Source of the DNA: Winogradskyella sp046545555
GTDB taxonomy: Bacteria > Bacteroidota > Bacteroidia > Flavobacteriales > Flavobacteriaceae
Length of the DNA: 64,000 nt
NCBI RefSeq assembly: GCF_046545555.1
Contig: NZ_JBHZTH010000003.1
Coordinates: 271,687 to 335,686 of the forward strand
Direction: 5' to 3'
Shown here: piece after piece, positions 25,718-33,122 of the stretch
Position numbering within the stretch: position 1 is the first letter of the stretch
How the letters are laid out: every line of letters starts with the position of its first letter
Notes under the pieces: generated by a model
Database searches by the model: none
The model's input: only the letters and a program-made list of their open reading frames with translations
Told to the model about the DNA's origin: nothing
Translations under genes and position numbers: made by a program

Positions 25718-26896
25718 TTAATAATTAAACGTACCGTACTCACTTTTAATTGTAAGTTTCTTTTTTTCTGAAGCCTCAACTCTACCGATTATCTGGGCGT
25801 TTATATTAAAAGACTTAGAAATAGAAATTATATCTTCTGCAATATCCGGATTTACGTATAACTCCATGCGATGACCACAATTAAACACTTGATACATTTC
25901 TTTCCAATCGGTTTGAGATTGTTCTTGAATCAGTTTAAATAATGGTGGCACATTAAACATATTATCTTTTATAATATGAAGGTTATCTATAAAATGAAGA
26001 ATTTTGGTTTGAGCTCCACCACTGCAATGTACCATACCATGTATAGTGTCACTATTATACGTATTTAAAATAGCCTTAATTATGGGAGCATATGTTCGTG
26101 TGGGAGAAAGGACTAACTTACCAGCATTAATTGGAGAACCGCCAACACTATCAGTTAGTTTAGTTTGGCCGGAATACACTAAATTTTCTGGCACTGCTGC
26201 ATCAAAACTTTCTGGATACTTTTTAGCTAAATATTTTGAAAACACATCATGTCGAGCAGATGTTAAGCCATTACTTCCCATACCTCCATTGTATTCCTTT
26301 TCATAAGAGGCTTGCCCAAAAGATTCTAACCCAACAATGAGATCGCCTGCTTTAATATTAGCATTGTCAATAACATCTGATCGTTTTATTCGAGCTGTTA
26401 CTGTAGAATCAACAATTATCGTTCTTACCAAGTCGCCAACATCGGCTGTCTCACCTCCAGTAGAATGAATAGTAACACCGAATAATTTTAAATCATCAAT
26501 TAATTCTTCCGTACCATTAATTATAGCCGAAATCACCTCTCCCGGAATTAGGTTTTTATTTCTACCTATTGTTGAAGACAACATAATATTATCTGTTGCA
26601 CCAACACAAAGTAAATCATCAATATTCATTATTAATGCATCTTGAGCAATCCCTTTCCAAACAGAAACATCTCCTGTTTCTTTCCAATACATGTAAGCTA
26701 AGGACGATTTTGTACCTGCCCCATCTGCATGCATTATTAGGCAATAATCATTATCGTTAGTTAAATAATCAGGTACTATTTTACAAAATGCTTTAGGAAA
26801 TAACCCTTTGTCAATATTTTTTATAGCGTTATGGACATCTTCCTTAGAAGCGGAAACACCTCTTTGTGCATACCTTTTGCTTACCGAATTACTCAT
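25718..26896 (-). CDS. purM: Phosphoribosylformylglycinamidine cyclo-ligase (AIR synthetase)
   Basis: 392 residues, in the longer Bacteroidota form of PurM. Visible signatures are the N-terminal SKRYAQRGVSASKEDV (conserved RGV start), the HADGAGTKSSLAYMYW loop, the DDLLCVGAT segment and STGGETADVGDLV. It makes aminoimidazole ribotide from FGAM with ATP in purine synthesis. It is followed by DUF3078 and preceded by a barrel gene 46 bases away. Confidence 0.94.
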   Translation of the reverse strand: MSNSVSKRYAQRGVSASKEDVHNAIKNIDKGLFPKAFCKIVPDYLTNDNDYCLIMHADGAGTKSSLAYMYWKETGDVSVWKGIAQDALIMNIDDLLCVGATDNIMLSSTIGRNKNLIPGEVISAIINGTEELIDDLKLFGVTIHSTGGETADVGDLVRTIIVDSTVTARIKRSDVIDNANIKAGDLIVGLESFGQASYEKEYNGGMGSNGLTSARHDVFSKYLAKKYPESFDAAVPENLVYSGQTKLTDSVGGSPINAGKLVLSPTRTYAPIIKAILNTYNSDTIHGMVHCSGGAQTKILHFIDNLHIIKDNMFNVPPLFKLIQEQSQTDWKEMYQVFNCGHRMELYVNPDIAEDIISISKSFNINAQIIGRVEASEKKKLTIKSEYGTFNY

Positions 26897-26942
26897 GGAC
26901 AGTTCTTAATTGTTGTACTGCAAAAGTATGAATTGTGATTAA

Positions 26943-27656
26943 TTATTCTTCAGGTAGTATGGAATTTGTTTTTATTTTGGTCGGAATCTTTTCTAAACGT
27001 TTTAATCTTTGATTCTCACCACCGAAATACAAATTAATACCAAACCCTAATCTTAGAAAAGAATCATCTTCTTGGTCATTAATTAAAAATTCTACTTCAT
27101 CATCCAAACTATAATTGTATTCAGCAAATAATTTTAAACCAAATTTACTAGCAACTATATATTCAAAACCAAATCCAGCTTGAATCTTAACAGCACTAAT
27201 TTCAAAATCATTTAATGCGTTATAACCAAAACCACCAAATAAAAATGGAGAAAAGTCATCATAAGGCAATACCAAAAACTCTATATTAAAATCAATAGAA
27301 ATTAATTCTTGTTCTATACTGTCGTAAGATAGGTTATAACTATTGTATGACAAACCAAGCAATAAGTGATCTGTTATTGAACGCTTGTAGCCTAGTTTAT
27401 AAAATAATCCGTATGATGTATTTTCGGCGTCACCAATTAGAGTTCCCGCTCCTATAGCACCTTCAAAAACATTTGTACCTCTATAGTCATAGAATAGTAA
27501 CTTATTAAATTCAGATTTATAGTATTCCGAACTGTCTCTAAGTGTTTGAGTCTCTAATTTGTCATAATCACGTGTATCTTCTTGTGAATAAATTAAATTA
27601 AAAGAACAAATTATAAATAATGTGTTAAAAAATAACCATTTAGATTTAAGAATCAT
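26943..27656 (-). CDS. Outer-membrane beta-barrel protein
   Basis: 237 residues. Signal peptide 1-24 (ends LIYSQ), then about eight amphipathic strands (AIGAGTLIGDAENTSYGLFY, LLLGLSYNSYNLSY, SPFLFGGFGYNALN, LRLGFGINLYFGG). A short charged tail follows the last strand, so the barrel end is not terminal. No closer function can be given. It lies upstream of purM on the same strand and may share the transcript. Confidence 0.72.
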   Translation of the reverse strand: MILKSKWLFFNTLFIICSFNLIYSQEDTRDYDKLETQTLRDSSEYYKSEFNKLLFYDYRGTNVFEGAIGAGTLIGDAENTSYGLFYKLGYKRSITDHLLLGLSYNSYNLSYDSIEQELISIDFNIEFLVLPYDDFSPFLFGGFGYNALNDFEISAVKIQAGFGFEYIVASKFGLKLFAEYNYSLDDEVEFLINDQEDDSFLRLGFGINLYFGGENQRLKRLEKIPTKIKTNSILPEE

Positions 27657-27730
27657 AATTATCGATTTAATAATGCTAGGCTTTGATTCTTAGGGTTGAG
27701 AAGGGCACGCAATATAGTAAATTAAAAAAC

Positions 27731-27769
27731 TAAAAAAGATAGAATAAATCTATTGACTTACTCTATCTT
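27731..27769 (-). terminator. Intrinsic terminator of the 45-residue gene
   Basis: On the minus strand AAGATAGA / TCTATCTT followed by TTTTTTAG. It lies 45 bases after the small ORF and before the barrel gene, isolating it as a short transcript. Confidence 0.65.
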
Positions 27770-27813
27770 ATTTATAAATTTCAGTTGGCCAAAAGGCTCT
27801 TATATCTTAACTT

Positions 27814-27951
27814 TTAAGATTCTGTCTGTAGCTCAGATTGTACATTTACAATCTCATCATTAGCAACATCATTGATGCTTTCTGAGTTGTCTTGAGAAAG
27901 CACTAATGTGGCCCCTACAAGAATTGCTACACTAAGTAGTAATTTCTTCAT
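27814..27951 (-). CDS. Small exported peptide, 45 residues
   Basis: The 546-base gap between the barrel gene and GSIII contains this ORF, too short for routine calling. It reads MKKLLLSVAILVGATLVLSQ, a complete signal peptide, followed by about 25 acidic residues (DNSESINDVANDEIVNVQ). An exact -7 box (27987-27980) lies upstream and an intrinsic terminator downstream, so it looks like a genuine single-gene unit. Function unknown. The remaining part of the gap (28000-28203) shows nothing. Confidence 0.55.
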   Translation of the reverse strand: MKKLLLSVAILVGATLVLSQDNSESINDVANDEIVNVQSELQTES

Positions 27952-27979
27952 TTTAAACAAATATTGATTAATAGCACTA

Positions 27980-27987
27980 CAAACATA
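27980..27987 (-). promoter_or_regulatory. -7 box of the 45-residue gene
   Basis: Minus strand TATGTTTG fits TAnnTTTG, 29 bases before the ATG; no clear -33 box. Confidence 0.4.
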
Positions 27988-28203
27988 CTAAATAAACTCT
28001 TTGTAATAATAGTAGGAATCAGTTTTTTAACATACAAACGCAGGGTTTTCGATAACTAGACATTTGTGACCGATGAATGACACAAAACTGTAGATAAATA
28101 AAAATTTAAGTACGTAAAATTACGTATTTGTTAACGTTAAATTTACATAACTCATACCAAATTTACCATCCAAAAAAGGCAAAAACTGTACTTTGTTGAT
28201 CAT

Positions 28204-30390
28204 CTATTTTGTAAATAGAAGCTCTCTATATTTTGTTAGTGGCCATAACTCATCATCTATCATAAGTTCTAACTTATCGCAGTGATATCTAATATCTTCA
28301 AATAATGGTCTAATCTTATTACAATAACCATTAGCTTTTGCTGCTAAATCAATTTGTTTGTTAAACGATTTTCGTTCATCTGTCATCCTAGTGACCAACG
28401 AATTTATATTCTCAATATGTTGAGAAATTTGTTCAATTAGGGATAATTGCTCTTTTGCATAATTCTTAAACTTATCACCATATATTGTTTTTAACCCAGT
28501 AACATTCTCAATTAAGATATTTTGATACCTAACTGCTGTGGGTACAATATGATTACGAGCAATATCACCAATTACTCTACTTTCTATTTGTATATGGAGA
28601 ATGTATTCTTCCATTTCAATTTCATAACGAGCCTCAGCCTCAACTCTATTCATTACCCCCAGACTCCCAAAGAGTGCCAGTGTGTCTTTAGAAATCTTAA
28701 CTTTAAGAGCCTCTGGCGTTGTTTTATTATTACTTAAACCTCGTTTCTTTGCCTCTTTCTCCCAATCTTCGCTATATCCGTTACCCTCAAAAAGAATAGC
28801 TTTACATGTTTTAATATATTCTCTCAGGACATTAAAAATCGCATCATCTTTTTTCATTGATTTCTCATCAATTAAAAGATCTACTTCGGTCTTAAAATCT
28901 ATAAGTTGTTTTGCAACTATGGAGTTTAAAACTGTCATTGGATTAGCGCAATTAGCTTTAGAACCTACTGCTCTGAATTCGAATTTATTTCCTGTAAAAG
29001 CAAAAGGCGATGTTCTATTTCTATCAGTATTATCTAATAGTATTTCAGGTATTTTCCCAACAACATTGAGCTTCAAGTCTGTTTTTTCCTTTGGCGATAA
29101 TTTCCCTTTAGTAACAGTTTCTAACTCTTCTAATACTTTAGTTAATTGCTGACCGATAAATACAGAAATAATTGCAGGCGGAGCCTCATTTGCACCTAGA
29201 CGATGATCATTGCTTGCTGAAGCAATTGCTGCTCTAAGAAGTTCTTCATAGGTCTGCACTGCTTTAATGGTGTTTATAAAAAAGGTGAGAAATTGTAAAT
29301 TACTCATAGGTGTTTTACCAGGTGACAATAGGTTAACACCTTTATCTGTACTCAAACTCCAATTGTTATGTTTCCCAGATCCATTAACACCAGTAAACGG
29401 TTTTTCATGCATTAATACTTTAAAGTCATGGCGCTTGGCTACTTTTTGCATCACATCCATTAATAATGAGTTATGATCAACAGCTAAATTAGCTTCTTCA
29501 TATATAGGAGCTAATTCAAACTGATTAGGAGCTACTTCATTGTGTCTGGTTTTTACAGGAATACCTAATAACATACATTCATTTTCTAAATCACGCATGT
29601 ATGCCATGGCTCTTGCAGGAATAGTGCCAAAATAATGGTCATCTAATTGCTGTCCTTTTGCAGGAGAATGTCCTAAAAGTGTGCGACCAGTTAAAACTAT
29701 ATCTGGTCTAGATGTTGCCAATGCATTATCGATTAAAAAGTACTCTTGTTCCCAGCCTAAAGAGGCACTAACCTTTCTTACATTTTTATCAAAATATTTA
29801 CATACAGACACGGCCGCCTTATCGACAGAATGCAATGCTCTTAATAAAGGTGTTTTATAATCTAAAGCCTCACCTGTATACGACACAAAAACTGTTGGTA
29901 TACATAAAGTTGTTCCATAAATAAAAGCAGGCGAAGATGGATCCCAAGCTGTATATCCTCTCGCCTCAAATGTGTTTCTAATGCCTCCATGTGGAAAGCT
30001 AGAAGCATCTGGTTCTTGTTGAACTAATTGATTTCCCGCAAACTTTTCAATTGCCAAGCCATCTCCAATAGTTTCAAAAAAAGCATCATGCTTTTCTGCA
30101 GTAGCACCAGTTAAAGGTTGAAACCAATGTGTATAATGCGTAGCACCTTTTGAGATAGCCCACTCTTTCATTCCTGTAGATATATGATCTGCAGTTAATC
30201 TATTTATCTTAGAACCTTTATCAATAGCTTCATTGATACTTTCTAATGCATCTTTTGTTAAATATTGACGCATTGCTGCATGATTAAAGACATTAGAACC
30301 AAATAGTTCTGAACGTCTACTATTCTCCTCTATATAAATTGGCTTTCTACTTAATGATTCTTTTACAGCATGAAATCTTAGTGTTGACAT
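28204..30390 (-). CDS. glnN: Glutamine synthetase type III
   Basis: 728 residues from the Met at 30390 (MSTLRFHAVKESL), the usual GSIII start; an upstream in-frame codon would add only seven residues. Size and the sequence (SFPHGGIRNTFEARGYTAWD, KTRHNEVAPNQFELAPIYEE, GVNGSGKHNNWS) identify GSIII, the dodecameric enzyme common in Bacteroidota that condenses glutamate and ammonia with ATP. It is divergent from a second, GSII-type synthetase 174 bases away, so nitrogen control is likely exerted in the shared gap. Confidence 0.95.
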   Translation of the reverse strand: MSTLRFHAVKESLSRKPIYIEENSRRSELFGSNVFNHAAMRQYLTKDALESINEAIDKGSKINRLTADHISTGMKEWAISKGATHYTHWFQPLTGATAEKHDAFFETIGDGLAIEKFAGNQLVQQEPDASSFPHGGIRNTFEARGYTAWDPSSPAFIYGTTLCIPTVFVSYTGEALDYKTPLLRALHSVDKAAVSVCKYFDKNVRKVSASLGWEQEYFLIDNALATSRPDIVLTGRTLLGHSPAKGQQLDDHYFGTIPARAMAYMRDLENECMLLGIPVKTRHNEVAPNQFELAPIYEEANLAVDHNSLLMDVMQKVAKRHDFKVLMHEKPFTGVNGSGKHNNWSLSTDKGVNLLSPGKTPMSNLQFLTFFINTIKAVQTYEELLRAAIASASNDHRLGANEAPPAIISVFIGQQLTKVLEELETVTKGKLSPKEKTDLKLNVVGKIPEILLDNTDRNRTSPFAFTGNKFEFRAVGSKANCANPMTVLNSIVAKQLIDFKTEVDLLIDEKSMKKDDAIFNVLREYIKTCKAILFEGNGYSEDWEKEAKKRGLSNNKTTPEALKVKISKDTLALFGSLGVMNRVEAEARYEIEMEEYILHIQIESRVIGDIARNHIVPTAVRYQNILIENVTGLKTIYGDKFKNYAKEQLSLIEQISQHIENINSLVTRMTDERKSFNKQIDLAAKANGYCNKIRPLFEDIRYHCDKLELMIDDELWPLTKYRELLFTK

Positions 30391-30408
30391 ATCAATAATA
30401 TTTAAGCC

Positions 30409-30416
30409 CAAAAATA
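30409..30416 (-). promoter_or_regulatory. -7 box of the GSIII gene
   Basis: Minus strand TATTTTTG is an exact TAnnTTTG, 18 bases upstream of the chosen ATG, predicting a very short leader. No -33 match. Confidence 0.35.
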
Positions 30417-30505
30417 AGAATTATTTAATTTTAACCTACCTCCCCTAAAAAAAATAGGGTTATCAACAATTATTAATAACATTTCACCTAAAACACCCTC
30501 ATTTT

Positions 30506-30551
30506 TTTGACCAAAACACAAAAAAATATAATATTTGCAATGCAAAATATT
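30506..30551 (+). promoter_or_regulatory. GSII promoter with overlapping near-palindrome
   Basis: TTTG (30506-30509), 19-base spacer and TAATATTTG (one base longer than TAnnTTTG, 30529-30537). Overlapping the -7 and start site is AATATTTGCA-A-TGCAAAATATT (30530-30551), a near-perfect dyad with one bulged base. This is a plausible operator for a nitrogen-responsive repressor. Confidence 0.4.
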
Positions 30552-30564
30552 AAATAACAATACA

Positions 30565-31584
30565 ATGAGTAAATCTAAATTAGAGTACATATGGTTGGAT
30601 GGATATTTTCCTACCCAAAATATGAGAAGTAAAACGAAAGTAGAAAATGACTTTAGTGGAAAACTAGAAGATTGTCCAATTTGGTCTTTTGACGGTTCTT
30701 CGACGAAACAAGCTTCTGGAGGATCTTCAGATTGTTTATTAAAGCCTGTTGCTATTTATCCAGATCCTGCAAGACGCGATGGTTATTTAGTAATGACAGA
30801 GGTTTTAAATGCAGATGGCACTCCTCATATCTCTAATGGAAGAGCCACTATTGACGATGATGATAATGATTTCTGGTTTGGTTTTGAACAAGAGTACTTT
30901 ATTATGGATACACAGACGCAATTACCATTAGGGTTTCCTATTGGTGGTTATCCTGCACCTCAAGGTATGTATTATTGTTCTGTAGGTGGAAAAAATACTC
31001 ATGGTAGAGATTTAGTTGAACAACATGCAGACCTTTGTATTGATGCTGGGTTAAATTTTGAAGGTATTAATCAAGAAGTTGCTTCTGGTCAATGGGAATT
31101 TCAATTATTCGCAAAAGGAGCTAAGAAAGCTGGAGACGAAATTTGGATAGCGCGTTATTTATTAGACCGTTTAACTGAAGACTACGGTTACTATATAGAC
31201 TACCACCCAAAACCATTAGGTAAGGATATGGATTGGAATGGTTCTGGTATGCATGCAAATTTCTCTAATGAAGTTTTAAGAACATGTGGTTCTGAAGAAA
31301 CTTACGGTAAAATTTGTGAAGCATTTAGACCAGTAGTAAAAGAACATATTGCAGTTTACGGTGAATTTAACGATCAACGTTTAACTGGAGAGCACGAGAC
31401 GGCTGCTATTACAGATTTCTCTTGGGGCGTTTCGGATAGAGGAGCTTCAATCCGTATACCAATTATTGCAGTAGAGAAAGGCTGGAAAGGTTGGTTAGAA
31501 GACAGAAGACCAGCTTCTAATGGTGATCCATATAAAATTGCAGGTCGTATTATTAAGACTGTAAAGGGTGCTAATATTTCGTAA
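30565..31584 (+). CDS. glnA: Glutamine synthetase, eukaryote-like type II
   Basis: 339 residues from the ATG at 30565 (MSKSKLEYIWLDGY), preferred over an in-frame Met 10 residues upstream because the family starts there. The short beta-Grasp domain, WSFDGSSTKQASGGSSDCLL, GKDMDWNGSGMHANFS and RLTGEHETAAITDFSWGV are GSII signatures; the metal-binding Glu are in FGFEQEYF. Decameric enzyme, shorter than GSI. Divergent to GSIII. A perfect 18-bp terminator follows. Confidence 0.95.
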   Translation: MSKSKLEYIWLDGYFPTQNMRSKTKVENDFSGKLEDCPIWSFDGSSTKQASGGSSDCLLKPVAIYPDPARRDGYLVMTEVLNADGTPHISNGRATIDDDDNDFWFGFEQEYFIMDTQTQLPLGFPIGGYPAPQGMYYCSVGGKNTHGRDLVEQHADLCIDAGLNFEGINQEVASGQWEFQLFAKGAKKAGDEIWIARYLLDRLTEDYGYYIDYHPKPLGKDMDWNGSGMHANFSNEVLRTCGSEETYGKICEAFRPVVKEHIAVYGEFNDQRLTGEHETAAITDFSWGVSDRGASIRIPIIAVEKGWKGWLEDRRPASNGDPYKIAGRIIKTVKGANIS

Positions 31585-31600
31585 TTAGTACATTTAGATT

Positions 31601-31640
31601 GATAAAAAAAGCTTGCAAGAAATTGCAAGCTTTTTTTATC
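31601..31640. terminator. Bidirectional intrinsic terminator
   Basis: Perfect 18-bp stem (GATAAAAAAAGCTTGCAA with its complement) around a GAAA tetraloop. Serves GSII and the convergent antiporter, whose stop codon is at 31643. Confidence 0.9.
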
Positions 31641-31642
31641 TA

Positions 31643-32593
31643 CTATTTTAACGTTAAATAAATAAATACAATATAGGCACCAAATAAGAGCATGCCTTTA
31701 TAACGCGCAATTTGGAAGCGTTTCGGAATAATCATTAATGGAATTAGCACTGCAGCAAAACCAATCATCCAAAAGATATTGGTTGATAAAATTTGTGGGG
31801 TTTCTGGATTAACTACAATAGGTTTTACAATTGCCGTTAAACCTAAAACAGAAGCAATATTAAATATATTAGACCCAATTAAATTCCCTAAAGAAATAGC
31901 CTTTTCTTGCTTCAAGGCAGCTATTACAGATGCCGCTAACTCAGGCACGCTCGTACCAATGGCTATAACTGTTACAGATATTGCATAATCACTTATACCA
32001 ACTGCCTCTGCCAACTGTTTTGCTCCCTCTACTAGCCATTCAGACCCAAAGTAGAGACCGGCCGCACCAATTAAAAGCCACATTACAATTTTAAAATTAG
32101 AGACCTCAGCTAAAGCATCATCAACTTCTTCTAAATTTGCTTTCGTAGACTTTCGAGAGTTTCTTATCAATATAAACAAAAATACTACTAAAGCTGTAAA
32201 CATTAGAAGACCTTCTAATGAAGTTAATATGCCATCATTTTTTAGACAGAAATATAATGCGAATGAAGCCAACATCATCATTGGCCAATTAAATTTATAA
32301 AAATCCTTATCGACAGCCAAGGGTGAAATTATAGCCGTTATCCCTAATACTAAGCCAATATTCGCAATATTAGAACCTATTACATTACCTAGCGCAATAT
32401 CTGAGACTCCATCTAAAGCCGCTTGTAAACTTACTAATAATTCTGGTGCAGATGTGGCAAAAGACACGACCGTCATACCGATAACAAGCTTAGAAATTTT
32501 TAGCTTAAAGGAAAGCCCTACAGATGCTCTTACCAAAAAATCTCCACCAACTACTAATAACGCTAATCCAACTATAACAAGGAATACACTCAT
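31643..32593 (-). CDS. Calcium/sodium antiporter (CaCA superfamily, YrbG type)
   Basis: 316 residues, about ten membrane helices in two inverted repeats. Each half carries the alpha-repeat ion-binding motif: ATSAPELLVSLQAA followed by GNVIGSNIANIG in the first, and GTSVPELAASVIAA with GNLIGSNIFNIASV in the second. The two acidic Glu in APELL and PELAA are the ion ligands. It exchanges cytoplasmic Ca2+ for Na+ in the inner membrane. Ends at the bidirectional terminator. Confidence 0.93.
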   Translation of the reverse strand: MSVFLVIVGLALLVVGGDFLVRASVGLSFKLKISKLVIGMTVVSFATSAPELLVSLQAALDGVSDIALGNVIGSNIANIGLVLGITAIISPLAVDKDFYKFNWPMMMLASFALYFCLKNDGILTSLEGLLMFTALVVFLFILIRNSRKSTKANLEEVDDALAEVSNFKIVMWLLIGAAGLYFGSEWLVEGAKQLAEAVGISDYAISVTVIAIGTSVPELAASVIAALKQEKAISLGNLIGSNIFNIASVLGLTAIVKPIVVNPETPQILSTNIFWMIGFAAVLIPLMIIPKRFQIARYKGMLLFGAYIVFIYLTLK

Positions 32594-32685
32594 TTATTAT
32601 TTAAATATTTTGTCACTTAATTCCATTAAGATGCGAAGATAACATTTCATTTTTATAGAACATTATAACTAAATATTTCGTTAAA

Positions 32686-32729
32686 TAACTATTTTTATAG
32701 TTATACAACTACATAAATAGTTATATTTG
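32686..32729 (+). promoter_or_regulatory. BlaI operator dyads and promoter
   Basis: Two adjacent dyads precede blaI: TAACTAT-TTTT-ATAGTTA (32686-32703, perfect) and AACTA-CATAAA-TAGTT (32707-32722). The second runs into an exact -7 box TATATTTG (32722-32729). A repressor bound here would block RNA polymerase, as BlaI/MecI does in known systems. Autoregulation is inferred. Confidence 0.6.
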
Positions 32730-32760
32730 TATTTCAATAAAAACAAATAAATGTTACTGC

Positions 32761-33120
32761 ATGCAGAAATTAACAAATAAAGAAGAGGAAATAATGCACA
32801 TTCTTTGGAAGCTGGAAAAAGCTTTTGTAAAGGATGTATTAGCCGAAATAACAGTAGATAAACCCCATTACAACACCCTTTCTACAATTATCAGAAACCT
32901 AGAAGAAAAAGGATACGTTAATTATAATGCCTATGGTAAAACGCATCAGTACTTCCCTATTATTTCTAAAGAAGATTATAAAACCAAATTTATGAGTACC
33001 GCTATTGATAATTACTTTAATAGCTCTTACAAAAATGTAGTTTCATTTTTTGCCAAAGAAGAAAAAATAAGTGTTGAAGAACTTAAAGAAATTATCGCAT
33101 TAATAGAAAATAAAAACTAA
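32761..33120 (+). CDS. BlaI/MecI-family transcriptional repressor
   Basis: 119 residues. Winged helix-turn-helix at residues about 1-70 (LTNKEEEIMHILWKLEKAF, YNTLSTIIRNLEEKGYV, then the wing YGKTHQYFPII) and a C-terminal helical dimerisation region. Homologues repress their own operon until cleaved by a partner M56 protease. Its partner is the next gene, two bases later, so they form the usual sensor/repressor couple. The nearest obvious target is the operon itself; no beta-lactamase gene is nearby. Confidence 0.92.
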   Translation: MQKLTNKEEEIMHILWKLEKAFVKDVLAEITVDKPHYNTLSTIIRNLEEKGYVNYNAYGKTHQYFPIISKEDYKTKFMSTAIDNYFNSSYKNVVSFFAKEEKISVEELKEIIALIENKN

Positions 33121-33122
33121 CT

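Noticed and set aside
28682..29152. Open frame of 156 codons on the + strand inside the GSIII gene
   Set aside because: Antisense shadow of a conserved enzyme gene, no promoter or family signal.
30391..30411. Longer GSIII start seven codons upstream
   Set aside because: It adds MGLNIID-like residues outside the family start and would overlap the exact -7 box at 30409-30416.
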